Source of the DNA: Agarivorans sp. Alg241-V36
Lineage (GTDB): Bacteria; Pseudomonadota; Gammaproteobacteria; Enterobacterales; Celerinatantimonadaceae
DNA length: 64,000 nucleotides
NCBI RefSeq assembly: GCF_900537085.1
Contig: NZ_UNRE01000005.1
Coordinates: 354,542 to 418,541, forward strand
Reading direction: 5' to 3'
In this document: one piece after another, positions 31,694-40,258 of the stretch
Layout of the letters: every line of letters begins with the position of its first letter
Position numbering within the stretch: position 1 is the first letter of the stretch
Made by a program: the position numbers and the translations under genes
Notes under the pieces: generated by a model
Databases searched by the model: none
What the model saw: only the letters and a program-made list of their open reading frames with translations
What the model was told of the DNA's origin: nothing

Positions 31694-32094
31694 TCTGGAA
31701 AGCCAGGGTATTGTTTTAGTTTATCGATATCCTGATACCATTCGGCTTTTTCTTTTGTGAAGATATGATCTTGTGGCTTTAAACTAGGGCTGCTGTTCAA
31801 GCCACCTGCAGGTACAATTACCCATTGCTTGCTGCTCGATAAATAGGGCACTGCGCTGCCACATTGCTGACAAAAAGCATTAGAAATGCTTCGTTCAGGT
31901 ACATCGTATCGACTAACTAACTCTTCTCCAGCTAACCAATTAAAATAGTCAGGTTTGATGAACAAATTTGATACATGCGCGCTGCCCGAGATTTTCTTAC
32001 ATTGGTCGCAATGACAAAGGTGAAACTGTTGAAACTTGTCCTCGGTCTCAAATTGCACTTTGTTGCATAAACAACTGCCTTTAATGTTAGTCAT
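31690..32094 (-). CDS. GFA-family (Mss4-like) zinc protein
   Basis: 134 residues of the glutathione-dependent formaldehyde-activating enzyme family. Cysteine ligands: CLC near residue 8, CHCDQC around 28-33 and FCQQCGS around 74-78. Most members have no proven activity on formaldehyde, so only the fold and zinc binding are supported. It stands alone, convergent with the cyclase gene. Confidence 0.88.
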   Translation of the reverse strand: MTNIKGSCLCNKVQFETEDKFQQFHLCHCDQCKKISGSAHVSNLFIKPDYFNWLAGEELVSRYDVPERSISNAFCQQCGSAVPYLSSSKQWVIVPAGGLNSSPSLKPQDHIFTKEKAEWYQDIDKLKQYPGFPD

Positions 32095-32431
32095 TTCCCG
32101 CCTCTTTGTTGTTAACCAGCTAATCGCGTGTTTGGTTTTTATATCACAATGGTATAACCAGTTGAATGTCGATATGATGAGTTGTTATCAATGTGCTAAT
32201 TTTTTTTGCTGTTCACATCTTGATACAGCATCTGTTTAGCAAAATGTAGCGCCAAAGCAGTAATTTATCTGTGTTTGTGATATTCCTATTAGCAGTGATA
32301 ACTTACCAAACCTAAACTGTTGTTGTTAACAACTAACTAGCAATATTCAAAAGCTATAAGAGTCTCCTTAAGTGTACTCTTGCATTTGGTTATAAGGCAA
32401 AGGATTTGCCGTTTTTAAGTAGGGACACAAA
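32095..32431. other. 337-base promoter region upstream of the lipoprotein/channel operon
   Basis: No ORF of note. It carries a 12-base palindrome GTTGTTAACAAC (32322-32333) and, just before the lipoprotein gene, GGCAAA-GGA-TTTGCC followed by GTTTTT (32396-32416), a weak terminator-like hairpin in the leader. Both could be control sites for the four-gene operon or the divergent GFA gene; neither matches a regulator I can name. Confidence 0.5.
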
Positions 32432-33178
32432 TTGAATAAATGTACTTACCGCATATTCGGCTATGTTTTGCCAGTATACATTATTGCTGGTTGTAGCCAG
32501 CAGCTTAACCAAACGGACTCCGCTTACCAGCAGGCAGTTAAACATGCAGCTTTTCCTCAAGCGCAAGATGTAAGCACCAGTTTGTTTGCAATTAACGCTA
32601 ACAATGAACTATTGCAATGGAATGAACAAGGCGACAAGTTGCTGGTACTCACGTGGAAAAGCCAGAATGCAATCGACAAATTCATTTTGCCAAATAGCCA
32701 TAGTTCTACCAACCCAAACTATCCGATATGGGTGAGCCTTGCTCCGCAACTTCAACAGTTTTGCAGTCAGTACTTGGCAGATAACAAATCTGCATTACAA
32801 AGTGATCTTGAGCTGCGTTTAAAACAATACCTAGGTTTAGACCCAAGCTGGAATTACGATGCTTTTGTTGAGCTGTATGTGGCGCCGGAAGATCTGTTTA
32901 GGCCCTGCGTTGACCCAGAAGTTGATGACAATAGCTGTAATTTAGATGCTAGCCAAATAGCCAGTGAAGTTAAGGGCATTAACAACTATCAAGGATTCTA
33001 TCAGACTTTATACTTCAAGAGTTTTCGAGAGTCTGCCGGTGTTCCCTGGACTGGCTTAGGTTACACCTATGATTGGGGAAACCCACAGTCTAGACAAGGT
33101 GCTAGCGAGTACATCATTGCACCGGGGGCTGAGTATAAAGTGCATGCTGTTATCCCTACGGAGCAGTATTGCCGATGA
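32432..33178 (+). CDS. Putative lipoprotein, first gene of a four-gene operon
   Basis: Unrecognised 248-residue protein. The N-terminus has a hydrophobic stretch ending in IIAGC (lipobox; Cys about residue 21), so it should be lipid-anchored. Three Cys in PCVDPEVDDNSC and near QFC, plus the C-terminal EQYC, could form disulfides. Start is TTG with AGGGA upstream; the next in-frame ATG is far inside, so the TTG is needed to keep the lipobox. The stop overlaps the start of the next gene (ATGA), which suggests translational coupling and a shared job with the downstream transporter and channel. Confidence 0.75.
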   Translation: MNKCTYRIFGYVLPVYIIAGCSQQLNQTDSAYQQAVKHAAFPQAQDVSTSLFAINANNELLQWNEQGDKLLVLTWKSQNAIDKFILPNSHSSTNPNYPIWVSLAPQLQQFCSQYLADNKSALQSDLELRLKQYLGLDPSWNYDAFVELYVAPEDLFRPCVDPEVDDNSCNLDASQIASEVKGINNYQGFYQTLYFKSFRESAGVPWTGLGYTYDWGNPQSRQGASEYIIAPGAEYKVHAVIPTEQYCR

Positions 33179-35022
33179 TAATGCCCGAAAAGCTGCAAGT
33201 CTTAAGTCAGTTTTTAAAAAGTAATCCTGCTTTTTCGGGCTGCCAAAAAGAAGATTTAGCCAGGTTATTGGCTAATATTTCTGTCGTAAAGCTAGCACCT
33301 GGCGAGGTTGTTTGTCGCTCGGGTGAAGACGCTAACAATCTTTACTACTTGCTGGAAGGTGAGTTGCAAACCACCAATAAAGATCAGATTAAAGGGCCTA
33401 TCAGCGGTTTTTTTGGTGAAGAGTCGGCACTGGGTATGCGCAGTTATATCTACGATATTGAAGTGGTGGAGAGCGCCGAGCTGGTGGTACTGCCGCTAGA
33501 AGCGATTGTTACTCTTGAAGCTTACAGCAGTTTCAAACAGTCACTGCTCGACAGTTTTCATTCTCGCCTGGCTGGACAAACTCATATTGAAGTCGATTTA
33601 AGCCCTAAACGCGAGGTTGAAGTAGGCTATCGCCAGATCATTGGCTGGTTGTTTGCGATTATCACTCCTTTAATGATTTATTGGGGTTTAATACTTAGCC
33701 AGCAACCACTGCATCAAGATGCAATCTACTTTGCATCAATACTTGGTATTTGTTCGGTGATGTGGATCTTTCGCTTGCTCCCAGATTATGTGCCCGGGCT
33801 ATTTGCGGTATTAAGCGCAGTATTGTTAGGGATCACCACCAGCGAGTCGGCTTTTTCTGGCTTCTCGAGCAACAGCTTTTTTATGGCTTTGAGCATACTT
33901 GGTTTGAGCGCAGTAATCCGTTCATCGGGTTTAAGCTATCGGATGTTGTTACATTTATTGTTAATTGGGCCTGCTTCCAAAATTTGGTACAACATCAGCT
34001 TCTTTAGTGTTGGCGCCCTGCTTACACCGGTTGTACCTACCGTTAATGGTAGGGTAACCATTGTAGCGCCGTTCTTAAAAGATTTGTTGAGTGGTGCCAG
34101 TAAAGAAGCGCGCGAGCAAGAAGGCCCAAGGTTAAAGGCGAGCCTACTATTTGGTGCAAGCTTATTGTCGCCAATATTTGTTAGTAGTAAGTCGGTTAAC
34201 TTTATCGTTCTTGGTATGTTGCCACAGCAAGTTCAACAGTATTTTCAGTGGCTAGATTGGCTACTTGCCGCATTAGTGTGTGGCATGGTGTTATTGGCAC
34301 TTTACGCAGTTTCTCTGTGTTGGGTTTATCGCAATAAACAAAGTTTAAAGCTGCCAAAAACCACAAGTTTACAGCAACTTAAAACCCTCGGGTCGCTAAA
34401 CCCCGCCGAATGGTCGTCAATACTAGGCCTAATCGTGCTTATATCGGCCCTGCTATTTGCCAATATCCACCGTATCGAAGTTGCTTGGGTTGCCTTAGCT
34501 ATTCTGTTTTATTTAATGATGTTTGGCTTTTTAAATCCCAATCAGTTTAGAACCAAAATTGATTGGAGCTTTTTAGTGTTCTTGGGCTCATTGATTGGTG
34601 TGGTCGATATTATCCATCAAGTAGAACTAGATACTTGGCTTACAGGAAAAATTTATTGGTTAGCTGCTTACATGCAACAAAGCTTGCCGCTTTTTGTGGT
34701 GTTGTTAGCGGTAATTGTGAGCCTTATTCGTTTAATATTGCCGATTAATGCAACGGTGATCATTCTAGCCACCTTGCTTATCCCTGCATCAATAGAAGTG
34801 GGGGTGAACCCTTGGGTGATTGGTTTCCTAATCCTGTTCCTTTCAGAAAGCTTTTTTTGGCCGTTTCAAGCCTCCTATTACATGCAGTTTTTGAGCTTAA
34901 CCACCGGCATTGTGACTAACGATGAAGCTAAGTTGATGAGAATAAATGTACTGATATACCTGTTCAAACTTGTGGCGGTTTACCTCAGCATTCCTTATTG
35001 GCAAAGCATGGGGCTTATCTAA
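33175..35022 (+). CDS. Cyclic-nucleotide-binding domain fused to a DASS (SLC13) transporter
   Basis: 615 residues. Residues about 8-130 form a cNMP/Crp-like sensor barrel (LAPGEVVCRSGEDANNLYYL, GFFGEESALGM). About 155-610 is an 11-12 helix permease of the divalent anion:sodium symporter type, related to citrate/sulfate carriers (VPTVNGRVTIVAPF in the first half, LILPINATVIILATLL in the second). The phosphate-binding Arg of true cAMP sites is not evident, so ligand binding by the barrel is unproven. ATG 33175 overlaps the previous stop. The stop (TAA) overlaps the next ATG by one base. Confidence 0.85.
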   Translation: MIMPEKLQVLSQFLKSNPAFSGCQKEDLARLLANISVVKLAPGEVVCRSGEDANNLYYLLEGELQTTNKDQIKGPISGFFGEESALGMRSYIYDIEVVESAELVVLPLEAIVTLEAYSSFKQSLLDSFHSRLAGQTHIEVDLSPKREVEVGYRQIIGWLFAIITPLMIYWGLILSQQPLHQDAIYFASILGICSVMWIFRLLPDYVPGLFAVLSAVLLGITTSESAFSGFSSNSFFMALSILGLSAVIRSSGLSYRMLLHLLLIGPASKIWYNISFFSVGALLTPVVPTVNGRVTIVAPFLKDLLSGASKEAREQEGPRLKASLLFGASLLSPIFVSSKSVNFIVLGMLPQQVQQYFQWLDWLLAALVCGMVLLALYAVSLCWVYRNKQSLKLPKTTSLQQLKTLGSLNPAEWSSILGLIVLISALLFANIHRIEVAWVALAILFYLMMFGFLNPNQFRTKIDWSFLVFLGSLIGVVDIIHQVELDTWLTGKIYWLAAYMQQSLPLFVVLLAVIVSLIRLILPINATVIILATLLIPASIEVGVNPWVIGFLILFLSESFFWPFQASYYMQFLSLTTGIVTNDEAKLMRINVLIYLFKLVAVYLSIPYWQSMGLI

Positions 35023-36059
35023 TGAAAAAGTTATTGTTAAGCGTCATTATGTTGAGCTTTTTAGTTGCCACTATTGGCGTGATAGTGGTGGAAGGCGCCT
35101 CAAGGCCAAGAATTTTGATTCTGCATAGCTACGAAACCGACTATGCATGGACCCGAACAGTTAACGAGGGTATAGACAGAGCCAAGCGCGCCCACATGAA
35201 TATTGATATTCGCTATCACTACATGAATACCAAAAATCAGTCTAGCGAAACTGCCAAAAAACGCGCAGCAACAGTTGCTAAACGGGTAGTTGATAGTTAC
35301 CACCCCAATGTATTGCTGGTTATCGATGATGATGCACAGCGCTTAGTTGCCACCGACTATATTGGCAACCAAGCGATTCAGATTGTTTTTGCCGGGGTAA
35401 ATGCTGAGCTTGAAGCCTATGGTTATCAGGATGCTGATAATGTAACAGGCATTCTTGAACGCAAATCGGTTTCAGCAATTAAAGAAGTATTGAGATTGTT
35501 AGTCGAAAGTCAGCCTCGACTTGGTAGCCTCAAAGGGAGTGTTGTTTACCTCTCGGATAGCTCAACCTCGGCCAAGCTAGATGCTGATTACCTCGCAAGG
35601 CAAGAATGGGCGCCACTTGAATACCAAGGACACGTTGGGGTTAAAAGCTTTGAGCAGTGGAAGCAAGAAGTTAATAGGCTTAACGGTCAATACCAATTTT
35701 TGCTAGTTGGCGGCTACCGAAAACTGTTTAGTGAAGATAGCGAAAGCTTTGTCTCTGCCGAAGAAGTAGCGCAATGGACCGAAGCAAATTCAACCTTGGC
35801 GATTGTTGGCATTAATGCCTTTAACTCTGAAGACGGGGTGATGTTATCGATTGGGGCATCGCCCTTTGAGCAGGGAGAGATAGCTTTCGAGCGAGCTATT
35901 CGCTTAGTCGAAGATCCCACGAGTTTGTCACAGATGCCGGTAACTATATCGAAACAATACGTGGTAGCTCTGCGTCATCAAGCTTTAGAAAATCGCGATA
36001 TCCGCGTGCCAAAAGTATTAGAAGCTTTTGCCCGCGCCACCAATAACTATTTTGAATAA
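35022..36059 (+). CDS. Periplasmic substrate-binding protein-like (ABC_sub_bind type)
   Basis: 345 residues with a signal sequence (MKKLLLSVIMLSFLVATIGV) and a two-lobe binding-protein fold: RILILHSYETDYAWTRTVNEG at the start of lobe 1, LLVIDDDAQRLVA, IVFAGVNAELEAYGY, and GSVVYLSDSS in lobe 2. It resembles the uncharacterised transporter-associated binding proteins often used as sensor domains. No ABC permease or ATPase gene is nearby, so it may present ligand to the adjacent channel or symporter (inference). Start chosen at ATG 35022, overlapping the previous stop; a longer frame from 34998 would run back into the upstream gene. Confidence 0.78.
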   Translation: MKKLLLSVIMLSFLVATIGVIVVEGASRPRILILHSYETDYAWTRTVNEGIDRAKRAHMNIDIRYHYMNTKNQSSETAKKRAATVAKRVVDSYHPNVLLVIDDDAQRLVATDYIGNQAIQIVFAGVNAELEAYGYQDADNVTGILERKSVSAIKEVLRLLVESQPRLGSLKGSVVYLSDSSTSAKLDADYLARQEWAPLEYQGHVGVKSFEQWKQEVNRLNGQYQFLLVGGYRKLFSEDSESFVSAEEVAQWTEANSTLAIVGINAFNSEDGVMLSIGASPFEQGEIAFERAIRLVEDPTSLSQMPVTISKQYVVALRHQALENRDIRVPKVLEAFARATNNYFE

Positions 36060-36079
36060 AACCGTTAAGGAAGACTGTT

Positions 36080-38920
36080 TTGGCCATTAAATGGAATTTA
36101 CGTAGACGCATACTTGCACTTGCTTGTTTATGTGTTGTCGCAAGCGCCTTAGTAACCAGTTTTGAGCACTTGCAGCGGTGGGTAAACGACAGTGGAACAA
36201 ATAGTTTAATACTGGCTGTGGTTGGGCCTATGTCGGGCAAAGAAGCTGATAAAGGCCTATCAATGGTTCACGGCGCACAGCTTTATGCCGATTTGCATAA
36301 TAGCCAACGCCAAGATAACCAAGTGGCCATTGTTGTTCAGCAATATGATGATGCTAATGACAAAAACAAAGCGCTGTTAATTGCTAAGCAACTCGCTGCA
36401 ACTAACAATGTAGTCGCCGTATTAGGGCATCGAGCTTCAGCTACCTCGATTAAGGCCGCCAGTATTTATCAGCGTGCAGGCTTGCCAATAGTTGGGGGCT
36501 CAGCCACCGCAACCGAGATCACTCAGAATAATGATTGGGCATTTAGGGTTATTCCAGATAACCAACTACAAGGTAAGTTTGTTGCTGACTACGTTGCGAG
36601 TTTAGCTAAAGACAAAGCTGTATTAATTTATAGCCAAGATAAATTTGGTGAGTCATTGGCTGATTCTTTTCTTAACCGGGCCGAAGTGTTAGCCATTCAA
36701 TCTTTGAGTCTAGGTGTGGATTTAAAGAAAGACATCGCTAAACAAGCAGAAGTAATAAGCCAAAAAATTAGTGAATTTAGTCACACTGGAGCGGTGTTCT
36801 TAGCTGTGCACGATGTTGAAGGCGAAACACTGGTTAGCCACTTAAAACAGCAACATCCAAATTGGTTGTTTATCGGCAGTTCTTCTATTGGTAAACAAAG
36901 CTTCCCAGAGCGTTTTAAACATCGAAGCCAAGAGCGAGAAGTCTCTGGTTACTATACCAATGGGGTGTTCGCGGTTAGCCCTATCTTGTTTGATGTAGCC
37001 AGTGAATCAACTCAACTGTTTTACCAAAGCTTTCTAAAAGATTTTGCTTATGAACCTAGTGGTGTATCAGCGGCTTATTATGATGCGGCAACTATCGTAT
37101 CAGCCGCAATAGATGCAGCAAGCGGTGAGGTAGGCGGGGCTGATGAGTTTAGCGAACTTAATGTGGCGAGCCAAAGGGCGGCAGTTAAAAATCACTTGGC
37201 CAGTTTCAATTCACCCAACAGTGCTGTTCAGGGTTTAACCCACTCAATGTATTTTGATTCGCAAGGCAATGTATTGCGCCCGATGCAAGTAGGCTTGTTT
37301 AGTGGAGGAGCCTTTGTTTCTGCGCCGATCCAACTGCAAGATGTGAGTGATGATAATTTAATGCGCCGTACCGATGTGGTGTATACCGGTATTGAAATGC
37401 AAAACATTAGTGAATTCTCCACCCTAGATTTGACCTTTAAAGCCAAGTTTAATCTTTGGTTTAGAAGCACGCCTGGGGTAAACGCAGAAGATATCGTGTT
37501 TTTAAACTCGGTGGGTGATTTAAGTTTACAAGAACCAATAGAGTCAAACTTTACTAGCCAAAGCACCTATCAGCTTTATCAAGTAGAGGGCACCTTTTTA
37601 GCAGATGCAAAACCCGGCAGAGCTGCCTTTGGTGAATACCAACTGGGAGTGAGCTTTAGGCATGCAACATTACCGAGAAGTGAGCTAATTTATGTATCCG
37701 ACATTGTTGGGCTAGGCCAAACCAGCTTACATAAAAACCAAGCTAATCGTCATAAAGTGCAGTTTGATACCAGCCAGTGGCGCCAAAGCAGTACTTTGTC
37801 GTTTCAAGATACCCTACGCAAGCGTAGCTTAGGCGATCCCAAGTATTTGCATTCAGACAGACAAGCGGTGGAGTTCTCTCGGTTTAACTCACTAACGCCG
37901 GTACAAGAAAATGTACTAAGCCTAAGAGGGCGCATTCCAGCACAATGGCAGCAGATTATCTTTTATAGCAGCGTGCTCGCGTGGCTGTTCTACGCTTTGA
38001 TATTGGACTTTAAACTACTAGGCCAGCTATCCAGAGCTTACGGACTAGGCAACAAAATCCTATATGCCTTGTTTATAGCTTCGGCTGAGCCTCTGTTTTT
38101 AGATTGGTTAGCACAAGCCTATCCAAATACTAATCAGTTGTTTGCCAGTAATTGTTTCGATGTATTGTGGTGGCTATTGTTTGCCTCAACCTTAGCCTTA
38201 TTGATTGACGTAATTCTGTGGGATCCCATAGAAAAACGCAGCGGCCGACAAGTTCCGCGAATTATGCGTCACTTAACTCGTGGATTGGCTTACATTGGAG
38301 CAATATTTGCGATTCTGTCTTTTGTTTATCAACGCGAGCTAACCAGCCTATTGGCGACATCGGGATTAGTGGCAATGATCTTAGGTTTGGCTTTGCAGTC
38401 AAACCTTGTAAATATATTTTCAGGTATTGCGATTAGCTTAGAGAAGCCCTTTAAACTTGGCGATTGGATCAGCTTAGGTAGTTATGGTGGCCCAATTGTT
38501 GGGGAAGTCATCGATATGAACTGGCGTACCACCAAGGTTAAAACCGCCGATAATACTTTGTATTCCATACCCAACAATACACTTGCAAACGCCAACTTAA
38601 ACAATGTGAGCAGCAGTGGACAAATTGTTACCGGGGGCTTTTCAGCCTCTGTGAATAAGCAGCTAGAGCCATTACAGGTGATCCCGCGCTTAGAAGCCGC
38701 ACTTATGGCCATTGAAGCGGTTAATCGGGTTTATATCGATGTAGATAGCATCGGTTCTGATAACGTAGATTATAAAATTAAGCTGGTGCATGGGGTAGAT
38801 GATACCGCCACCACTACCGATTTAGTTTGGCAGGCTATTTGGCGCTTGGATGCTGAAATTAAGCAGGAGCTTGACGAGCAAGAACCAGAGCTAGAAAGCC
38901 CTTTACTTAATGATGCTTAG
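36080..38920 (+). CDS. Binding protein / Cys-loop-receptor-like / MscS channel fusion
   Basis: 946 residues, start TTG with TAAGGAAG upstream. Order: N-terminal membrane anchor or signal (about 8-27); type I periplasmic binding domain of the branched-chain amino acid (LivJ-like) kind (about 42-425: LAVVGPMSGKEADKG, VLGHRASATS, VIYSQDKFGESL-like segment); a beta-rich domain (about 430-555: VVYTGIEMQNISEF, FNLWFR, SFRHATLPRSELIYV) that looks like the ligand-binding domain of bacterial Cys-loop receptors; four to five helices (625-780); and an MscS pore and beta domain (SGLVAMILGLALQSNLVNIFSG by position 761-782, then FKLGDWISLG). It suggests a channel whose opening is controlled by ligand, but that is inference. 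Last gene of the operon. Confidence 0.85.
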   Translation: MAIKWNLRRRILALACLCVVASALVTSFEHLQRWVNDSGTNSLILAVVGPMSGKEADKGLSMVHGAQLYADLHNSQRQDNQVAIVVQQYDDANDKNKALLIAKQLAATNNVVAVLGHRASATSIKAASIYQRAGLPIVGGSATATEITQNNDWAFRVIPDNQLQGKFVADYVASLAKDKAVLIYSQDKFGESLADSFLNRAEVLAIQSLSLGVDLKKDIAKQAEVISQKISEFSHTGAVFLAVHDVEGETLVSHLKQQHPNWLFIGSSSIGKQSFPERFKHRSQEREVSGYYTNGVFAVSPILFDVASESTQLFYQSFLKDFAYEPSGVSAAYYDAATIVSAAIDAASGEVGGADEFSELNVASQRAAVKNHLASFNSPNSAVQGLTHSMYFDSQGNVLRPMQVGLFSGGAFVSAPIQLQDVSDDNLMRRTDVVYTGIEMQNISEFSTLDLTFKAKFNLWFRSTPGVNAEDIVFLNSVGDLSLQEPIESNFTSQSTYQLYQVEGTFLADAKPGRAAFGEYQLGVSFRHATLPRSELIYVSDIVGLGQTSLHKNQANRHKVQFDTSQWRQSSTLSFQDTLRKRSLGDPKYLHSDRQAVEFSRFNSLTPVQENVLSLRGRIPAQWQQIIFYSSVLAWLFYALILDFKLLGQLSRAYGLGNKILYALFIASAEPLFLDWLAQAYPNTNQLFASNCFDVLWWLLFASTLALLIDVILWDPIEKRSGRQVPRIMRHLTRGLAYIGAIFAILSFVYQRELTSLLATSGLVAMILGLALQSNLVNIFSGIAISLEKPFKLGDWISLGSYGGPIVGEVIDMNWRTTKVKTADNTLYSIPNNTLANANLNNVSSSGQIVTGGFSASVNKQLEPLQVIPRLEAALMAIEAVNRVYIDVDSIGSDNVDYKIKLVHGVDDTATTTDLVWQAIWRLDAEIKQELDEQEPELESPLLNDA

Positions 38921-38981
38921 TGCGGTTTGTTCAGCTGGCTTAGTTTGCTAAGCTGAGGCAAACTAAAACTAGGAGCTGCAG

Positions 38982-40094
38982 ATGCAATTACACATTACCA
39001 ATGGCGATAGCGTTGGTGACATGCTTAGTGAGTCACAGCAAGTTCAAGGGGAAATACTGTGCTGGCGAGATGTGTTGCATGATGGGCCAATTATAGCAGC
39101 CGAAGGGCAAGCTTACCTAAAGGCTAGGGCAAGTTATATTTATGAGACTATGTGCTTGCCCAGCCCTTTACCCGCGATAGAAATCAGTGAACAGCAGATC
39201 TTAGAGGGTTTTGCTCAACGCCAAGCTATCTTGGATAACTTGAATCAATACAATGAAATTGTATTGTGGTTTGAACACGATCTCTACGATCAGCTACAGT
39301 TGGCAGAATGTTTATATCATCTAGCTAAACACCAAGATCAAGTTAAGCAATTTTACCTTATTTGTATTGGCGAGCACGATGATGTTGATTATTTCCATGG
39401 CTTAGGAAACTTGTCGATTAGCCAGCTTGAGGTGCTATACCCACAGCGCCAAAGGCTTAGTATCGAACAGCTCGACTTAGGTAAAACCGTGTGGCAGGCC
39501 ATCGCGGCTAACACTCCAGAACCTCTCAACCAGCTACTTTCCAAACCTTTAATTTCTCTACCATTTATGGCAAATGCTTTAACCCGTTTTGCCCAAGAGT
39601 ATCCGTGGCTAGATAATGGATTAAGCCTCACTCAAACGCTTATTCTGAAATCCTTGGCGGAGCCAAAAACAGAGCTGCCCATTTTGTTAAGTAACCTTCG
39701 CCAACAAGCTCAATATCAGGGTGAGGACCTATCGTTGGCCGAGCAACGCTATCAGCAAATCATGGCCAAAGCTGAAATCAAATTAGGCCGACTATTCACT
39801 AATTTGCAAAGCATAGAAGAAGCACCATTTCTCGGTGACATCTGGTTAACTAAAGAGCTGCATTACCTTTCAACACATAGCCCTGCTTACCTAAACATTG
39901 ATTACCAAGGTAGTGAGAGTTGGGACATGCAGGCTAGCTATCAAATTAGTGAAGCTGGCCTTAAAGCGTTGCAAGGAGTGTTAGTTCCCGAAGAAAAACA
40001 AAAACCAAGCCTCTGGCGAGGTGGGGTACATATCACGGCCGAAAACTACTGGTGTTGGGATAAGCAAAAACGCCAGTTAGTTAAGCAACATTGA
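38982..40094 (+). CDS. DUF1835 domain protein
   Basis: 370 residues. The DUF1835 start (LHITNGDSVGDMLSES, then WRDVLHDGPI) and a middle IVLWFEHDLYDQLQL segment are clear. The C-terminal part carries a DUF3658-like region (GLKALQGVLVPEE...RWGG-like turn near LWRGGVHI). Function unknown, soluble, no signal peptide. AGGAGCTG precedes the ATG. It is the last resident-looking gene before the putative island; a terminator hairpin inside the left inverted repeat follows its stop by a few bases. Confidence 0.82.
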   Translation: MQLHITNGDSVGDMLSESQQVQGEILCWRDVLHDGPIIAAEGQAYLKARASYIYETMCLPSPLPAIEISEQQILEGFAQRQAILDNLNQYNEIVLWFEHDLYDQLQLAECLYHLAKHQDQVKQFYLICIGEHDDVDYFHGLGNLSISQLEVLYPQRQRLSIEQLDLGKTVWQAIAANTPEPLNQLLSKPLISLPFMANALTRFAQEYPWLDNGLSLTQTLILKSLAEPKTELPILLSNLRQQAQYQGEDLSLAEQRYQQIMAKAEIKLGRLFTNLQSIEEAPFLGDIWLTKELHYLSTHSPAYLNIDYQGSESWDMQASYQISEAGLKALQGVLVPEEKQKPSLWRGGVHITAENYWCWDKQKRQLVKQH

Positions 40095-40098
40095 ATAA

Positions 40099-40142
40099 TA
40101 AAAAACCACGCTTAGCGCGGGCTATTAAGTCAAACTGTGGCT
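40099..40142 (+). repeat. Left outer inverted repeat of the putative island
   Basis: 44 bases starting TAAAAAACCACGC and containing GCGGGCTATTAAGTCAAAC; the same sequence with one mismatch lies in reverse orientation at 50694-50737. The first half is a terminator hairpin facing out of the island on the minus strand. A second hairpin follows (ACTCAT with ATGAGT, 40143-40158). Confidence 0.8.
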
Positions 40143-40258
40143 ACTCATCAATATGAGTGGCCACTTTTGCTTCTAAAGCCTTGTAATTAAAGGGAGGGCT
40201 TTTGTTTCAGTTTCATAAAAATCCTACGAGGAACACAATAAATTCAATTGCTTAGCTA

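Noticed and set aside
40099-40142. Tn7-type right or left end
   Set aside because: GGCTATTAAGTCAAACTG recalls Tn7 end sequences loosely, but no TnsA, TnsB or TnsC gene is here and the end does not start with TGTGGGCGG.
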